64,000 nt of DNA, from positions 9,174,118 through 9,238,117 of the forward strand of contig CP099839.1 in the NCBI GenBank assembly GCA_030062745.1. Reading direction: 5' to 3'. The stretch is from Capitulum mitella. Lineage: Eukaryota; Arthropoda; Thecostraca; Pollicipedomorpha; Pollicipedidae. Below are positions 1-57,200 of the stretch, piece after piece. The number at the start of each line of letters is the position of its first letter. Position 1 is the first letter of the stretch. The notes below the pieces were generated by a model. It saw only the letters and a program-made list of their open reading frames with translations, did not search any database and was not told the DNA's origin. The position numbers and the translations under genes are program-made.

Positions 1-226
1 AAACCAGGAAATTTCACAACGCAACCTACTTGAGCGCTATCATTATGGAAACTCGCACTTCCCATGACACAGTACAAAACATCGGCAATTTCCACACGAC
101 ATCGGCGATTCTCCCGCCCGAGCAGCCACAAAACAAAACCGAACAAAGCGGAGCCAAAGCGCCGACAATAACGCCTCCACTGGCAGTGGCCGATGTGAGC
201 GGGGCGCCCGAAACGCCCGGCGCCGG
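1..226 (-). other. Presumed start of the MAGI 3' UTR
   Basis: This stretch lies just downstream, on the minus strand, of the MAGI stop codon at 227-229. I see no AATAAA or ATTAAA on the minus strand here, so the transcript probably ends beyond the window edge. A short plus-strand open frame in it has no support from composition or homology. Confidence 0.4.
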
Positions 227-44366
<44,140 letters not shown>

Positions 44367-47300
44367 GGGGCCGCGGCGGCCGGCCGTGCCCGCCGCGCTG
44401 CCGCCGCTCACCTGGCGTCCATGCCCCGGCGGCGACCACTGGCGCCCGCCGCCGCGCCGCTGCCGCCGCGCCGCCGCTGCTGGCCTCACCCTCGGCCCGG
44501 CCGCCGCCGCTCGCCGCCGACGCACCCGCTCCCGCGCCACTGGGAGCACTGTAAACAAGGTTTGAAGGAATCTCGGCTAGTGCGCATGCGCGCCGCACAG
44601 GTGTGGTACGCAGGTAACGAGGTCGATAGCCGGTGGTTGGAGCCGCCGCGCGGGAGCCGGCGGGGTCGATTGTAGGGCCATCTAGCGGATAAGTGTGAAA
44701 TGTGTAGTTTGGGAACGGGCGTTCGGAGGAAGGCGGTACGTTAGGCCAGCTCAATATAAGAGCAGCACTAGCACCCAGGATGTATTGTGAGCTGTGCTAT
44801 GATAAGTTAGATTCTAGTCGTTGGCGTTAGGTGACAGGTAAGGCCGCACGATGAAAGGGTTTCAATGGTTCCTGGCCCGGCGAATTATTATTTTTTCAAT
44901 GTTTCCTGATCGTCTGCAATAAGCGCATGAGGCCTCAGCTTCGATTGCCTCGCAGGTGTCGCCGTAATGCAAGATTTGGTTTATTATAGCCAGGCCAAAT
45001 GAAGGGAGAAAGGCGATGAAAACAAAACATTGTGTGTTTTTTGCAGCACTTGATTCCGACAACATGTTTAACATTTTGTGGTGCGCTGTTAGGGGCCGAA
45101 GAGAGGTCATTTGACCCACCTGACGTTAGATATCGCCGCGTAATATAGGAGACCCGGAATAATATTACATACAACGGATGGACAATTTTTATGATCTTTC
45201 CTGAAGACGACTGGGGGTTCTGCAGTCGCAGCAAATAACTCCTGGCAAGAACAGCGTGGCTGTTTACAACATTTTCACGTTTATTTACTTCCAAGTAAAC
45301 AATCCCAAGGTCGACATACACGAAACACAGCTAACGGACACTAAAGTTTTTGCCGATGCGTACCTAACCGTTGACAGTTTGCCGTTTGGCAAGTTTGCCC
45401 CATGCAGGCAGGGGAGTCGATTTGTGTTATTTTGCTGGGCTATGCCCCCATGTGGATCTTGGCCCCTCCAAAGGTGACTTTGTCCCCCCCATTTTTTGCA
45501 ATTTTAGCAAAGGGAACTCAGTCTGTTTTTTGGTAAATGATAACAAAAAATTAACAGATTGCCGTCGTTCAAAATAAAGTGGGATAAGTCTGTTGAGAAT
45601 CTCCCATTGTGGGAGAGGTTAGGTTGTCAGGCCCCCGTCTCGGTCCCCCATCCCTAATCATTTACATAAAACGACACCCCTGCATGCAGGCATTTGTTGC
45701 AAACCTGAACAAACGCACGGAGGACCTTCGGGTACATCGACGCAGCTTTCTGGTCCGCACTGGCTGCTTAGCGCAGCATTTTCTGTTGACCCGCGTCCAG
45801 TGCGTTGCTCGGATACCAGCCACCAGAAGACAACTGAGGCTCAGCTGTTGACAATTCATCCGACGCACCCCGTGCCCAGCCACGTGGTAAATCCATCGTC
45901 ACATTCTGGTCGTCCACAGCGCAAGGCTGAGCTCCTTATTGCGATCTAAGGGGAGAGGGAAGAGTTGGGGCGAGCCCCGGCCACTATTGGCAGTACACGG
46001 CGCCGAGTTGGCACGAACAGCTAATGACGGTGACGCTATCTACCCATGGGAGCGCAAGCACCCAAATGCTACGGCACACCACGATCAATATGGTCCTCTT
46101 AGCGTGGTGCATCGAACCCAAATGCCCCTGGTGGGCAACGACCCTATTTACAGCAACAACGACTCGCCAAGACACGGGACAATCATCACAAACACTTGGG
46201 GTAGACAACGCACGCGGGCCAGTCACGGAACCATCAGACAGAATCCAACAGTTTTCGAGAGCGAACATTTGCATTTACCGCCCCGCACTCGTCATCTTAC
46301 ATTGCCTTGTACTACCGACGACCTTGTGATCGCAAATCCATGCAATAAACATGGAGTGCCAGTCCACAGATTGACAACTACACCAATGATGCTCGTTTCA
46401 CGTTAACTAACTCATATGTGTAATGAGTTGCGTCGTTTTTCGGCGTTTCCGTGATGTTTTCAAACTGGGTATCTTTCGCGAAATGCCATTCCTTGTCAAT
46501 TCCCACATGTTCCTACCCTAATCATGTCGCCACTCGTTCATCGCACATCCGCGTCCCCAATGGCCGCAGCGTAGAAACACTAAGTCCCTTGGTCTCCTAA
46601 CTCCCGGAGAGCGTCGCCACACCCACAGTCTTCAACTTACGAGACCACATCCTCGTTACCATAGTTACGCTTCTCACTGCGTGGAACCCCATCGACATCC
46701 TTCCCAACCGTTAAACACTGTACAAGACCTTAAACTACCGCGGTAAGTACTTGTACGCATGTGACCACTGCACATTGCATTGCCCCTCAAAGAAATGACC
46801 GCCAGCCGACTCAGAGCAGGCGCACCGGCATTTCACAACGATTGACGCTATTCGCTGGCTCCCTAGGAGGCCAGAACGCTAATGGAAGCAGAATGTGGCG
46901 TTGCTGGACGACGAAGCTGCGTCCATAAAACGACATAGCGGTCTGGAGACACCATGAGCTCATCCAGAGGCGTCAGTGTGGGAGACAGCTGGATCGAGTC
47001 AAAGGTAACGGTTTGCAAGACACCACAAGACCCACGGCAAAACTGACATCAGTGTAAGCCCAACAGCAAGCCCAACGATAAGCCCAACAGCAAACGGCTT
47101 GAAACGCCCCGACCACTCTCCTGCAGACAGGCAACCAAGAAACCTTCGAAATCGGACATCTGCCCTGCTCTCACTATCCAGACGCCCGCCATCTGGCGGC
47201 GATCTGAGAGCAGCCGGCTGCTCGGAGACGGCAGGGTCCGCCAATCCTGCCCGGCGCCGGCTGGCCGCGCGCGCTCACAGCAGCACCTCCTGCTGGCCTC

Positions 47301-47397
47301 GGCACGGCGGCTCCAGGCGGGACGCGGCGGCGGCTCGGGCCGGCGGCGGTGGCGGGGGCGGGGACGGCGCGCACCCGGCCGCCCCCGCCACGCACTG
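44367..47397. other. Intergenic region between SLC22 and MAGI
   Basis: It holds the GC-rich MAGI 5' region (to about 44.66 kb), an AT-rich middle with a family A repeat copy at 45436-45685, and the SLC22 3' side. An open frame at 46999-47244 (minus) has a hydrophobic stretch. It begins with TTG, lies after the SLC22 stop and overlaps the short tandem AAGCCCAACAGC repeat at 47056-47094, so I treat it as probable 3' UTR. No separate gene is supported. Confidence 0.5.
45436..45685 (+). repeat. Dispersed repeat family A, copy 2
   Basis: It shares the blocks of copy 1 at 34265: TATGCCCCCATGTGGATCTT, CCTCCAAAGGTGACTTTG, AAATAAAGTGGGATAAG, GAGAGGTTAGGTTGTCAGGC and TCATTTACATAAAACGACAC. Confidence 0.7.
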
Positions 47398-47700
47398 CTA
47401 GGCGGCCGGCTCGTCGGCCAGCTTGGCCAGGCGGGTGCAGACGCCGTTGGTGCCGTCCTGGGTGACGACGAGCGTAGAGCGGCGGCGCGCGCCTCCGCCG
47501 GGCGCGCCGGCCGCCGCGCGCGCCAGCGAGCGGCGCGTGATGAACGAGAAATACGGCTGGTCCTTGAGGAAGTCGCGCGTGTCCTCCAGACACTGCGGCA
47601 GGTCGGTGCCCAGCGTCTCCGGCAGGAACGACGCCATGATGGCGCAGACGCTGGCAATCATGCCCAGGATCAGGTACGGCAGGATCCGATTGGCGGTCGA
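47398..47700 (-). CDS. SLC22 last exon: TM12 and C-terminus
   Basis: The acceptor is TTTCTCCCCGCAG before 47700, phase 0, and the stop TAG is at 47400-47398. It encodes NRILPYLILGMIASVCAIMA then SFLPETLGTDLPQCLEDTRD, the TM12 and LPETLG signature of SLC22. A cytosolic tail of about 55 residues, rich in Arg, Ala and Gly, follows. Confidence 0.93.
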   Translation of the reverse strand, partial: STANRILPYLILGMIASVCAIMASFLPETLGTDLPQCLEDTRDFLKDQPYFSFITRRSLARAAAGAPGGGARRRSTLVVTQDGTNGVCTRLAKLADEPAA

Positions 47701-50700
47701 CTGCGGGGAGAAAAACGGAGTCATGTTCAGCGGAGCTCATGCAGACAGACGCGGCAGAACGGTTGCAGTCACAGGCTGAAGTGTCGCTCTCTCCCCCTCT
47801 CGCTTTATATCTCTTTCTCTATCTATTTCCCTCCTTTTCAACCTTCTCTCTCCCTCTCTTTCTCTATCACTACGCAACTGATATCGATTGGCACTGCACT
47901 GGCTTCCATGACCAGTGACCGCCAAATAAGAGCTCAAGAACAGAGCTGAACAGTTGGATTGTTTGTTTTCACGTTACGAAAAGCCTCTTGCAGGTCTTTA
48001 AATATTAAAACTCAATAGACAAGTGCCATTCTATGTGAAGTCCTGACGCACTGCAGGACGAGCCGACCGGGTCAGCTGATGAACCAGCCCTCGTGATGGT
48101 CCAGCCGCCCGTAGATCAGCCAGAGCTGGCTGCAGCCCACTACCCGAGCGGACGTTTGTCTGTTCCCCCTGCCTGACCCCTCACCAGGTAGATGATGCCC
48201 GGCGAGCCGATGCCGACGGCGTAGGCCATGGTGGAGCCGAGCGCCTGGCCCGAGCCGCGCAACACAGTCGGGTAGATCTCGGCCGACTGCAGGAACACCA
48301 CGAAGAAGGAGACGGTGATGGCAAACTTGGCGATGATGGCCAGCGTGGTGACGAGCCAGGTCAGGTGCGGATCTGCGGCGGGCGGAGCGGCCGCACGGTC
48401 ATCACCGATGTAATTGTGATGACGTAATGAAACATGACGTTCAAACGGGCGCTGATTTTTCTCGCCTCACGATAGTCTGGTGTCCGCGGTCAGCGGCGAC
48501 AAATACGCCTCAGGACGCCGGGGAACTCACAGAAGTGGATACACGCCTTCCTCGGACATATGGTCCTGCCCTCGCAGGATATTGAGGCAGGAGGCGCTTG
48601 AGACGGAAAAGCGTGTACCACTGGACGCCGGAGAACTCACAGAAGAGGAGCGGCATGATGCTGAGGCAGGAGACGCCGGTGACGGCGAACGAGCCGACCT
48701 CGGTCCAGCGTCGACCCAAGTGCTCGCTACAAAGCCAGCCCACCACGTTAGCCGGCCCCTCCACGGCCGACAGCAGGAAGAAGTTGAGGAACTCGTTGCC
48801 GGCCATGTTGGAGACGTTCATCTGTAGCGCGTAGTAGATGACGATGTTGCCGATGCTGTGGACGACGGCAACTTGTTAAAGGAGCTGAAAGAAGATGCGA
48901 CATCAAATAGCTTTGCTGCGTTATGTCGTGAAAAAGACCGGCAAAGGAAAGGGAAATAAGAACAAAAACAGAAATAAGAACAAAAACAGAGTGAAGGAAA
49001 GCAACGCAAAACATTTCTGGTCGGTGATGAAGAGGTTTGCCAGATGAAAGGCATCTCGACACTTCGGCACACTTATGATTAGTCCACGGTTGCCAGCACG
49101 ATGTCAGAACAGAAGTAATTCACACGCTTGAAACATCCTACGACTTTCCTCACAAACCATTACGCGACGTTGCTTTGACATGATCACGACGTCGTTCCCG
49201 GCGCATGACACAACATCCGATTCTGGCATGCGAGCGGTTTCATGACGCTAGAGCATTGCAGTGTTTACCACGGATGCTGTACTTACAAGCAGAAGGTGAG
49301 GAATATTGTGCGGACCGCACTCAGCTGGTATTTAAACAAACTGAAGATGCCGTATTTCTTCTCGTTTTCAATCTGGATCGACAAGTGCTCCAGCATCGCG
49401 TCAAGGTCCTTCGGAACTTCTCTTTTGTTGACGGCGGCAATCTCCTCCAGAATCTTCTTCGCCTCTTTCTTCCTGCGCACGCTTATGAGCCAGCGCGGGG
49501 ATTCCGGTATGTACCTGAATCAAGGTGTTTGGTCAACATCCTTTGAATCTAAATGAAAATCGGAGCCTTTTCGGAGCATTGTCGTTCTCAGCTCAAATAA
49601 CAAAGTCTCACTGGCTTAATGACGTTACGAAATTTCTTCCCGAAATGTACTCAACCATTTATGTTATGATTAAATGCCTCTTTGTTTACATTCATTTACT
49701 ACGCCCCATTATGTTTGTCTTCGTCACCTGATAACTATGCGAACAAACGATGCTCTAGATCAAAGACCTTGATTCGTTCAGGAGTTTTTCCCGGGATCAC
49801 ATAAACTGCTTTTGATGCTCGCTGTCCACAAAAACCACAATATAGGTGTACAACGGCATGAATATAGCCCCAACACGGTAGCCGGGGTTTAAAATCATTG
49901 CACGAAATAACGGCACCAGCTGCTAGACGTCAGACTAGACCTCCTGTGAGCCTCTCTCGGACGCCGTCTTCACCAGATGGCATGATTCAAACGCAGTCGA
50001 ATCGAAGGAAGACTTCTGGTTCAAGGGAGAGAATTAGTCCGACAAAAATTAGTTGAAATGCTCTTTGAGATCCGGGCTCGCTGCGTCCGCTCCCGGTCGG
50101 TTTATGACCTCAGATGGCAGAGCGCAGATAAACAAACTAAAAACGATGCCAACCACACACCACGTCAGACGGTCACCGTGTAGAGAGCCGGCTCGCACCA
50201 TCTTGACGCAGAGATTCCCTGTTCCGTGGCGGCGAGGCTCACCTCCAGACGAAGAAGAAGCCGACGGCGGGCACCATGGTGACGAGGCCGAGGATCTGCC
50301 AGTCGGCCAGCAGCCAGGCCACCAGAGGCAGGCAGCACATGCTCACCGTCCACACGAAAAATGACACGGCGTTCACATGGCCGCGCAGCGACGGCCCCAC
50401 CACTTCCACCGCTGTCGGCACGGCCAGCGGCGTGTCAGGCGGGCGGGAGACGGGTCACCGAGAGATGGCGCGCAGATAGCCAACGCAGCCGCCGCAGCCG
50501 GCGCGGCAGCAGCAGGCCAGGCACGACGGTTCAGAGTCTCGTGTGGCTCATATCCCGATGTTAAGTAGGACACACAGGCACGCAGCCAGGATTTCTCTCA
50601 GGGAAGGGGGGCAAACGTGAAATTTCGTCATATGCTGCTGGGGTATGGCAAAATTTGTAGGAAAACAACAGTTTTATGCAACTCATATTTAACGTACGGG

Positions 50701-53700
50701 AAAAACATACAATGTTTGCTTTTGTACCATACATATGACCACTTCACAGTATTTCTTCGAAATCGCTAAATATCTAATGAAGACCGGTTGGCTCAGGGAG
50801 AGGGGCAACGCATGGCCTCTATGCCCCCTCCTCCCGGTTACGTGCCTGAAGACACAATTGAAGAAGGGAAGCAGCGCTTTATTACGCCCGACAATCTGGA
50901 CAGATGGCACACACAGACAGACTGGAAACGGACGCAGACCCTAAATGCTTGTAAGGTGGTCCGTTGTTGATGACTGCAGACTGATTCAGCGCGTCACACA
51001 CATTTCGCCCCCCAGGAGATTCCCCAGCGCACTTGCCGTAACAGCTGAAACTGAGACAAAGAGTATTCAGCCCATACGTGATACCATCATTCATTCGTTC
51101 CAGCAAGCATAAGCTACTTGCCACGATATCTTTTTAAGTACCATGGCGAGCTGACTTTGCTATACATCGCTCGTTTTACGTGATACCCATTTTTCAGACA
51201 TCGAGAGTATAAGTGGGTGACATCTTTCTACCAGCTATGTTTCTATTCGTCGCATTTAACACGGAGCGTACGGGTAGGATTACTGAACGCTTAACTAAAC
51301 GAGCAAATGCTGCTGTTGGGCTGTTGGTGAAAAAACAACGAAGTCCTTCTGTTTCCAGTCAACCTACAGCAGATTAGCCCGATGCTGACATTTTCCCGTC
51401 CGGGATCAAAGAGAGAATGGAACATAGATCAAAAAGACAGCGGAACAAGATGGGCGAACGCTGTTCACAAGGTTAAACTGCGCTCAAAGACCCTGAATTC
51501 TGCGTGCAAGTCAATGGGCAGGACACGTCTCTGTCCCGGGGAATCGGACACCGCGTGAGGCTTCCCTGATCCAATAACGGGCGGCCGTTCGACTGTCTGT
51601 GCCAGTCGCCGGCTGCCAGCGGCGCGCGGCACTGTGACCCGGCCGGGTCGCGCAGCCGAGTCACGGGGGGTGACCCGCCGCCGCTGAAATGTTGCCTCAG
51701 GGTGCACTGCCCTCATCAGCGTGCTGAATTAGCGCCCCAGGGCTCAGGAGCTGTGTGCGGGACGCGGTGCAGCCGAGGCCGCTCGAAAAACAGGCTGGCT
51801 GCGAAGCCGCACGACTCGGAATCTCTGCTCACTACATCGCTAAGCTGCAAAACGCAGCGGAACCGTACAACGGCATCCTGCCGCGAGCTGTCGTCAGTGG
51901 TTATAATGGTCGCTACCCAGCCCGTCGACCCAATCTCCTATTGACATGCTTTGATTTGTTTGTTTTGTTTGCGCAGCGTCGAACTGCTTTTGCAGAAAAA
52001 GGGGAATAAGCAATGTCAAAACGGCGAACGGTTGCTTTTATTCGAATTTATTCGAACAGACGGCTGAGTGACGAAATGGACCTTCTCTGTGGTACCGGTA
52101 ATAATTTCGGGACGTGGCAATCAGGAGCGCCTGTTCGTCCCTCAGCACATATGCTGGCAGCTGTGCAAACAAGGTAGCAACCAAAAACAAGTCCTTTACC
52201 TTAAAAATAAAATATGCCTTGTTTTAATTAATGTTACGCCAAGCAATGCCATCTCGTTCTGGTTTCCTGTCATGCTTCGGGGATGAAACGTGCCCGCCGC
52301 ACCAGTGTTTAATGGTCCGTTCGTGTATTCGTTCGTAATCGTCCACTCGTATCGTAGCCTTGTGGCAGGAGCTTTGCAATGTGCGGTGAGTCCAACACGG
52401 ACAGAACTAGAAATTCAAGTGCGCATTTGGAGCATTATAAGACCACATGCCACTATTAAAAAATGCATGTAAAATTTTACGTCGTATATATGCATCTCCT
52501 CAGAGTTAATACGTTTCAACGAAATTGAGGTAAATGCCTCAGGAATGTTGAAGGCCGAGCGGCACACAAGCCTCCGGATGAATGATTAACGTTTAAATAT
52601 TCGGTGTCAGAGGGCGGCCTCCGTTTCGTGGTACTAATTAGGGAATGCTATGTTTCAAGCCATAAACTTCCAGTCTCTCTTGAGACCCTTCACGGGAGTC
52701 TTCCGCTCACGAATAGCCAGAACGCATGCTCTGGGCCAAGGGTTCATTTCGTGCCAGTTCATTGGTCACAAAAGTCACAAGGTTTACGGCGTCAGAGTTC
52801 CCAACCAATACGCAGTGTGGGATGCCTGTCTCCCGTCAGCTGGTTTTCTACTGTGGACTGTTTATTGATATAATTTCTGTTCCCCACCCAATTCAGCGTC
52901 TTTTCCGGCTACATCGGCTACGTCGTGCTACATCGGACCAATCGCATGTTTATTTTAATATTTACGTCCGAGAGCCGATAGATGTTAGTACAGTGTTGCC
53001 CAGCCTGACGGCTCATAATGCCTCACTAACATAGCATTGAGAAAAAACTGAAGCCATCATAAACGTTAATCTCATAACGATCGTAGTACAAAAATGAAAC
53101 TTGCATGAACAACGCGTGTCGAAGGGCGAAATCAGCTCCATCGTTATTCATGAATGGGGTTGGGATTACTTTAACAAAAACAAAACAATACAAAATGATA
53201 CAGGCCAAAACAATGACAAAACGAATGAGGTCAACATGAAAGTCCACAGCGCGTCCTTATGTGTGAGGTCCGGTTATCTTATCCAATCCCAGATAATGCT
53301 ATTTCTTGCAATAATTCTAAACATTAAAGATATTGCTATGAAACGTGCTGCCTATTGCGGCGATCTACAAAAGTTAACTGTGCCCATTTGAGTACTCGAC
53401 GCAGTCGGTAGCCACGTAACAAAGTTTTGTACATCTTAAATCATGTAACACAAATGATGTCATTATATGCGATGTCCTGACTGGTTCTGACACCAAATAA
53501 CACGTGAAGTTAGTCATAGGTACGAGCACCGTTGTAGCCAGGTGCAGGGCCGTCAATCGTTGCTTGAATTATTAATCTATTGGCTTTCGGCATGACGAGA
53601 ATTGCAAAATACCCCACATCTAACTCATGGAGGAAATATATGTGCCAAGTTCACACATCCAAATTCATGTAAAAGACAAACTATATTTTTTTCTCGTTTG

Positions 53701-54244
53701 CCGCGGCTTTCTCCGGGGATATATTTTTCTCTACAACAATCGATAATGCTTCGAGGGTGAATCATGCGATCCTACAACCGAGCGTATGCAGAATACCTAA
53801 AGAACTAGGCGGCCTTTGAATATGCTTGCCATCCAACATCAGAGCGGCAGCTGTGGTTTCTAGCATGCTCGAATCAAACAACAACGGACTGCATTCTATG
53901 CATTTTGACTTTCACGATTGGAATAGCCTTGACCGGGCCTGAAGTGACCATAACCAGGTATTCTGGAAAGGAATACCTGGAATAATATACCACGGAAGCG
54001 CAACCGTGACAACGTTATCGTCATAGTTTGTGCCGCTGGGTCCAACACGTTTCGTTTCTCGGCGCCGCTACTGTTGGGGGCTAGCGCCACTATACAGACT
54101 ATACTGGTTATCTGAGCCGCCGGCGGAAGGGTGGGGCCCGGCTCCCGGCAGTGTGTGCACTAGTGATGGGCTATTAACGGTCATATACGGCAAGCCGGCG
54201 ACGTCCTCAGAACGGCTGGCGAAGAACTGAGAGTGAGAGAGCGA

Positions 54245-54296
<52 letters not shown>

Positions 54297-57200
54297 CTTG
54301 CCAAAATGACTTGCGTATTACAAAAATACGGCTGTCAGCGCAAATTATAACCATCAGTAATAACTAAAGAAGACATCGGCAGCCACCACGCATGTTACGA
54401 ACCGAGATACAAACAACTCAAGTCAGCATGTGAATCCCTATTGAAGCTGACCAAAAAGTCTTGGTGATGGGATAAGGTCAGCCGAGATCCGGGAAGGAAG
54501 CAAAGGAAGCGGGAAAATAAAGCAGTTCACGCAGCGATTGTAGGGAGTGAACATCCATCTAGCTCCTGCATCAGACTGCACCCACGATTCAACAGTTTTC
54601 CCTCATTTATAGGAAAGTGTATAAGACAATACCACAATGTATTACGCCGATGGCAAAGCCTTGTTTCATTTTGGTGGGTGGAGAAAATGGATTTTCCGTA
54701 CTGTTCCTAAACTATTCCCGTAATTTCCGTGTAAAGGGGTGGCGTGAGGTCCCCAATCGCATGCTAACGTACCGGATGATTTCATTCACCCGATAAGTGT
54801 TGTGGACAGCCGATTCGCACCTCCTCCAGGCTCTCCAGCCTGGTGGAAACACTGCTAGGCATCAACTCACTGGCAGTGTTGGCATATCATCGTCTTCGCC
54901 ATTTTTGTGCTTGTTTCCATGATCGCACTGCGTAAGGGGTTAAGTTGTCAGGTTTCGCTAGGAAATGCCAGCGTCTAATCAAGACTCGAAAATAACCACT
55001 GAACGTAGATTACTAAGGCCGGATATCAACGCACAGAGATTTCATTGTGTTCCCTCCTATGTTACATGGGTTTCACAGCGACGACGTCACGCATTCTGCC
55101 CCTGAATACGAAGTGAGCAAGTGCGCGCTTACGTGCCCAACGGTTCTTCGCACGACTTTCCTGTTCAAGGAACAGATGTCTTTCTTCAACCTACGCTCAA
55201 GCGTTCGACTTAGCCTCCCTGTCACATTTGAATGTGACGTCTTTAACCCGCGCACGACCGTCGGTCCGTCCCGAACACCGTCGACTGGGGGGGGCAGTTG
55301 ACTGCCCCCCCCCTCTAACTCACGAACGGTTCGTCGCACGATAAAAATAAGCATACCGTTGGAAAGCCCGTCACGAGTAGAGCTCGAAACTGGTCTCATT
55401 TTTAGTTTTAGATAATAAGTAAGCCAATTTATGCCCTATATATGTTTTCTCATAGCCGACTGCATGAGACCGAGAAATGGCCTGAATCTCAAGAGCTGTG
55501 ACTAACAACGCATAGGCAAAGGCACCAGCGCACAAGTAAATGTCCGCGGATGCCGATACACGTCTAATTTCCTCAGATTTGTTCAATATATACGCCGAAA
55601 CGTTGAGTTAAAGACACCGTAATTCTCCCGTCAGGCGTCACTGTGCGCCGCTGCCGTATGCGGTACCAAATTGACGGGAACTAATTTTAGCGTTCCTTTA
55701 TTTTCGCAAAAAAAGACAATCTATGTAAATTTTATTGATCTTTGTGGTTCTTGTGATGGTTTCTCATGCTTAAATTTTGGAAAAATTGATTAGTTGCCAA
55801 TCTACAAAGTTGGCGGAGCTTTATTCGCGAGAGCCTGTTTGTTTGCAAAATATGCTACTTTTTCAAACTTTTTGAGGTTCCTGGTATTACTTACATCTGT
55901 GCAAGCTAGTTGTGCCATTTTCTACCCATTCTGAGTAATTCATCGTCGATTTTGACGGTGGTACATTTTGGCCCACTTCAGTTATTCGTGACCTGACCTC
56001 AGGTCAATGACTGGAAGTCACTGATACTTTGCCCAATGACGGTAACTAGATGTCTGCTTCACTCCACACTAAAAATGTGATGAAATATTCCATCAATTTC
56101 AGAAAAAACGGCGATATGTCTTAAAAATGGGCTTGACCTTAGGTCAATGACCCGGAAAATTCCGAAAAATCTGAGATAGCAGATTTGTTGCATCTATCAC
56201 GTTCACTAATCCCTGAGAGTATTATTGAGATATCTTGTTTTGCGAAAAAGTTAGAGGACGCTAAACTTTTTTTGACTTAGGTCTGTTTGACCTGGTCTAG
56301 GTCAGGCACCTGACCTGACCTGAGGTCAAAATTTTGACACGAGACGTAAAATTGATGGAGAAAAAGGTACACAAAGTTTTGTGACTCTGTGTTTGTTGGT
56401 TCTCTCGCAATCCCAGAAAAACCTCAGGGGGGGCAGTCAACTGCCCCCCCAGTCGGGGACGGGTTAAAATGTCACCGTACGTTTTCCACGCACAGCAGCC
56501 GTATTAGAGCACAGGTGCATTCATCGCACTTGGAATGCAAAAGACTGTTACTGGAAGCATGTTCGGTGTTTTGCTGGCGAGGTGGACTATGTCTAGGTCC
56601 AGACAGAACACGCAGCTGTCTTCGGGGCAATATCTGTTCAGGAAGGACATGAAACGGCATTCCTAGTATTCTGGTACTTATATTCTGGTATTTAGTATTT
56701 CATGCTTTATACTTTATCATATATTATCAGGGATCACCAAAATTCTTTCAAAAAAGGATTGCAATCCAGTCCCAAATCCTTAGCACCAAAATGAATGGAA
56801 TCGAATCCCAAATCTTACAAAACCGAAAGAAATGCAATGCAATCCGCAATCCATTTTGCAATCCTATCTTCGAATAGTTAATTTTTGCTGAAACAACCTC
56901 AGCAGTACGCACCACGGTGTTTAACGTTTGTGATGTTTGTGGTAGATGTTGAGCGTCAGACATCGTACCACAAACTTTGACCCTTTCGTGAATTTGCACT
57001 TGGTGAGGAGGTAACAAATGTTGAAAAGAACATTCTCTCGCACCCCTCTTCCCTCATAATAAGGCAGTCTGCGTGCGTCAGGGCAAAAACATGACCTCGT
57101 TTTTCGTGCATTCCTTAAGTTGCGGCCAACTATTACCTTCTTGAATGCATGCGATCCGGAACGGGGGAGGGGCAGAGGAGACATTCCCCCCAACTTCTGA

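Noticed and set aside
46999-47244. Minus-strand 81-codon frame with a hydrophobic segment
   Set aside because: It starts with TTG, lies after the SLC22 stop and is partly made of a short AAGCCCAAC tandem repeat; probable 3' UTR.
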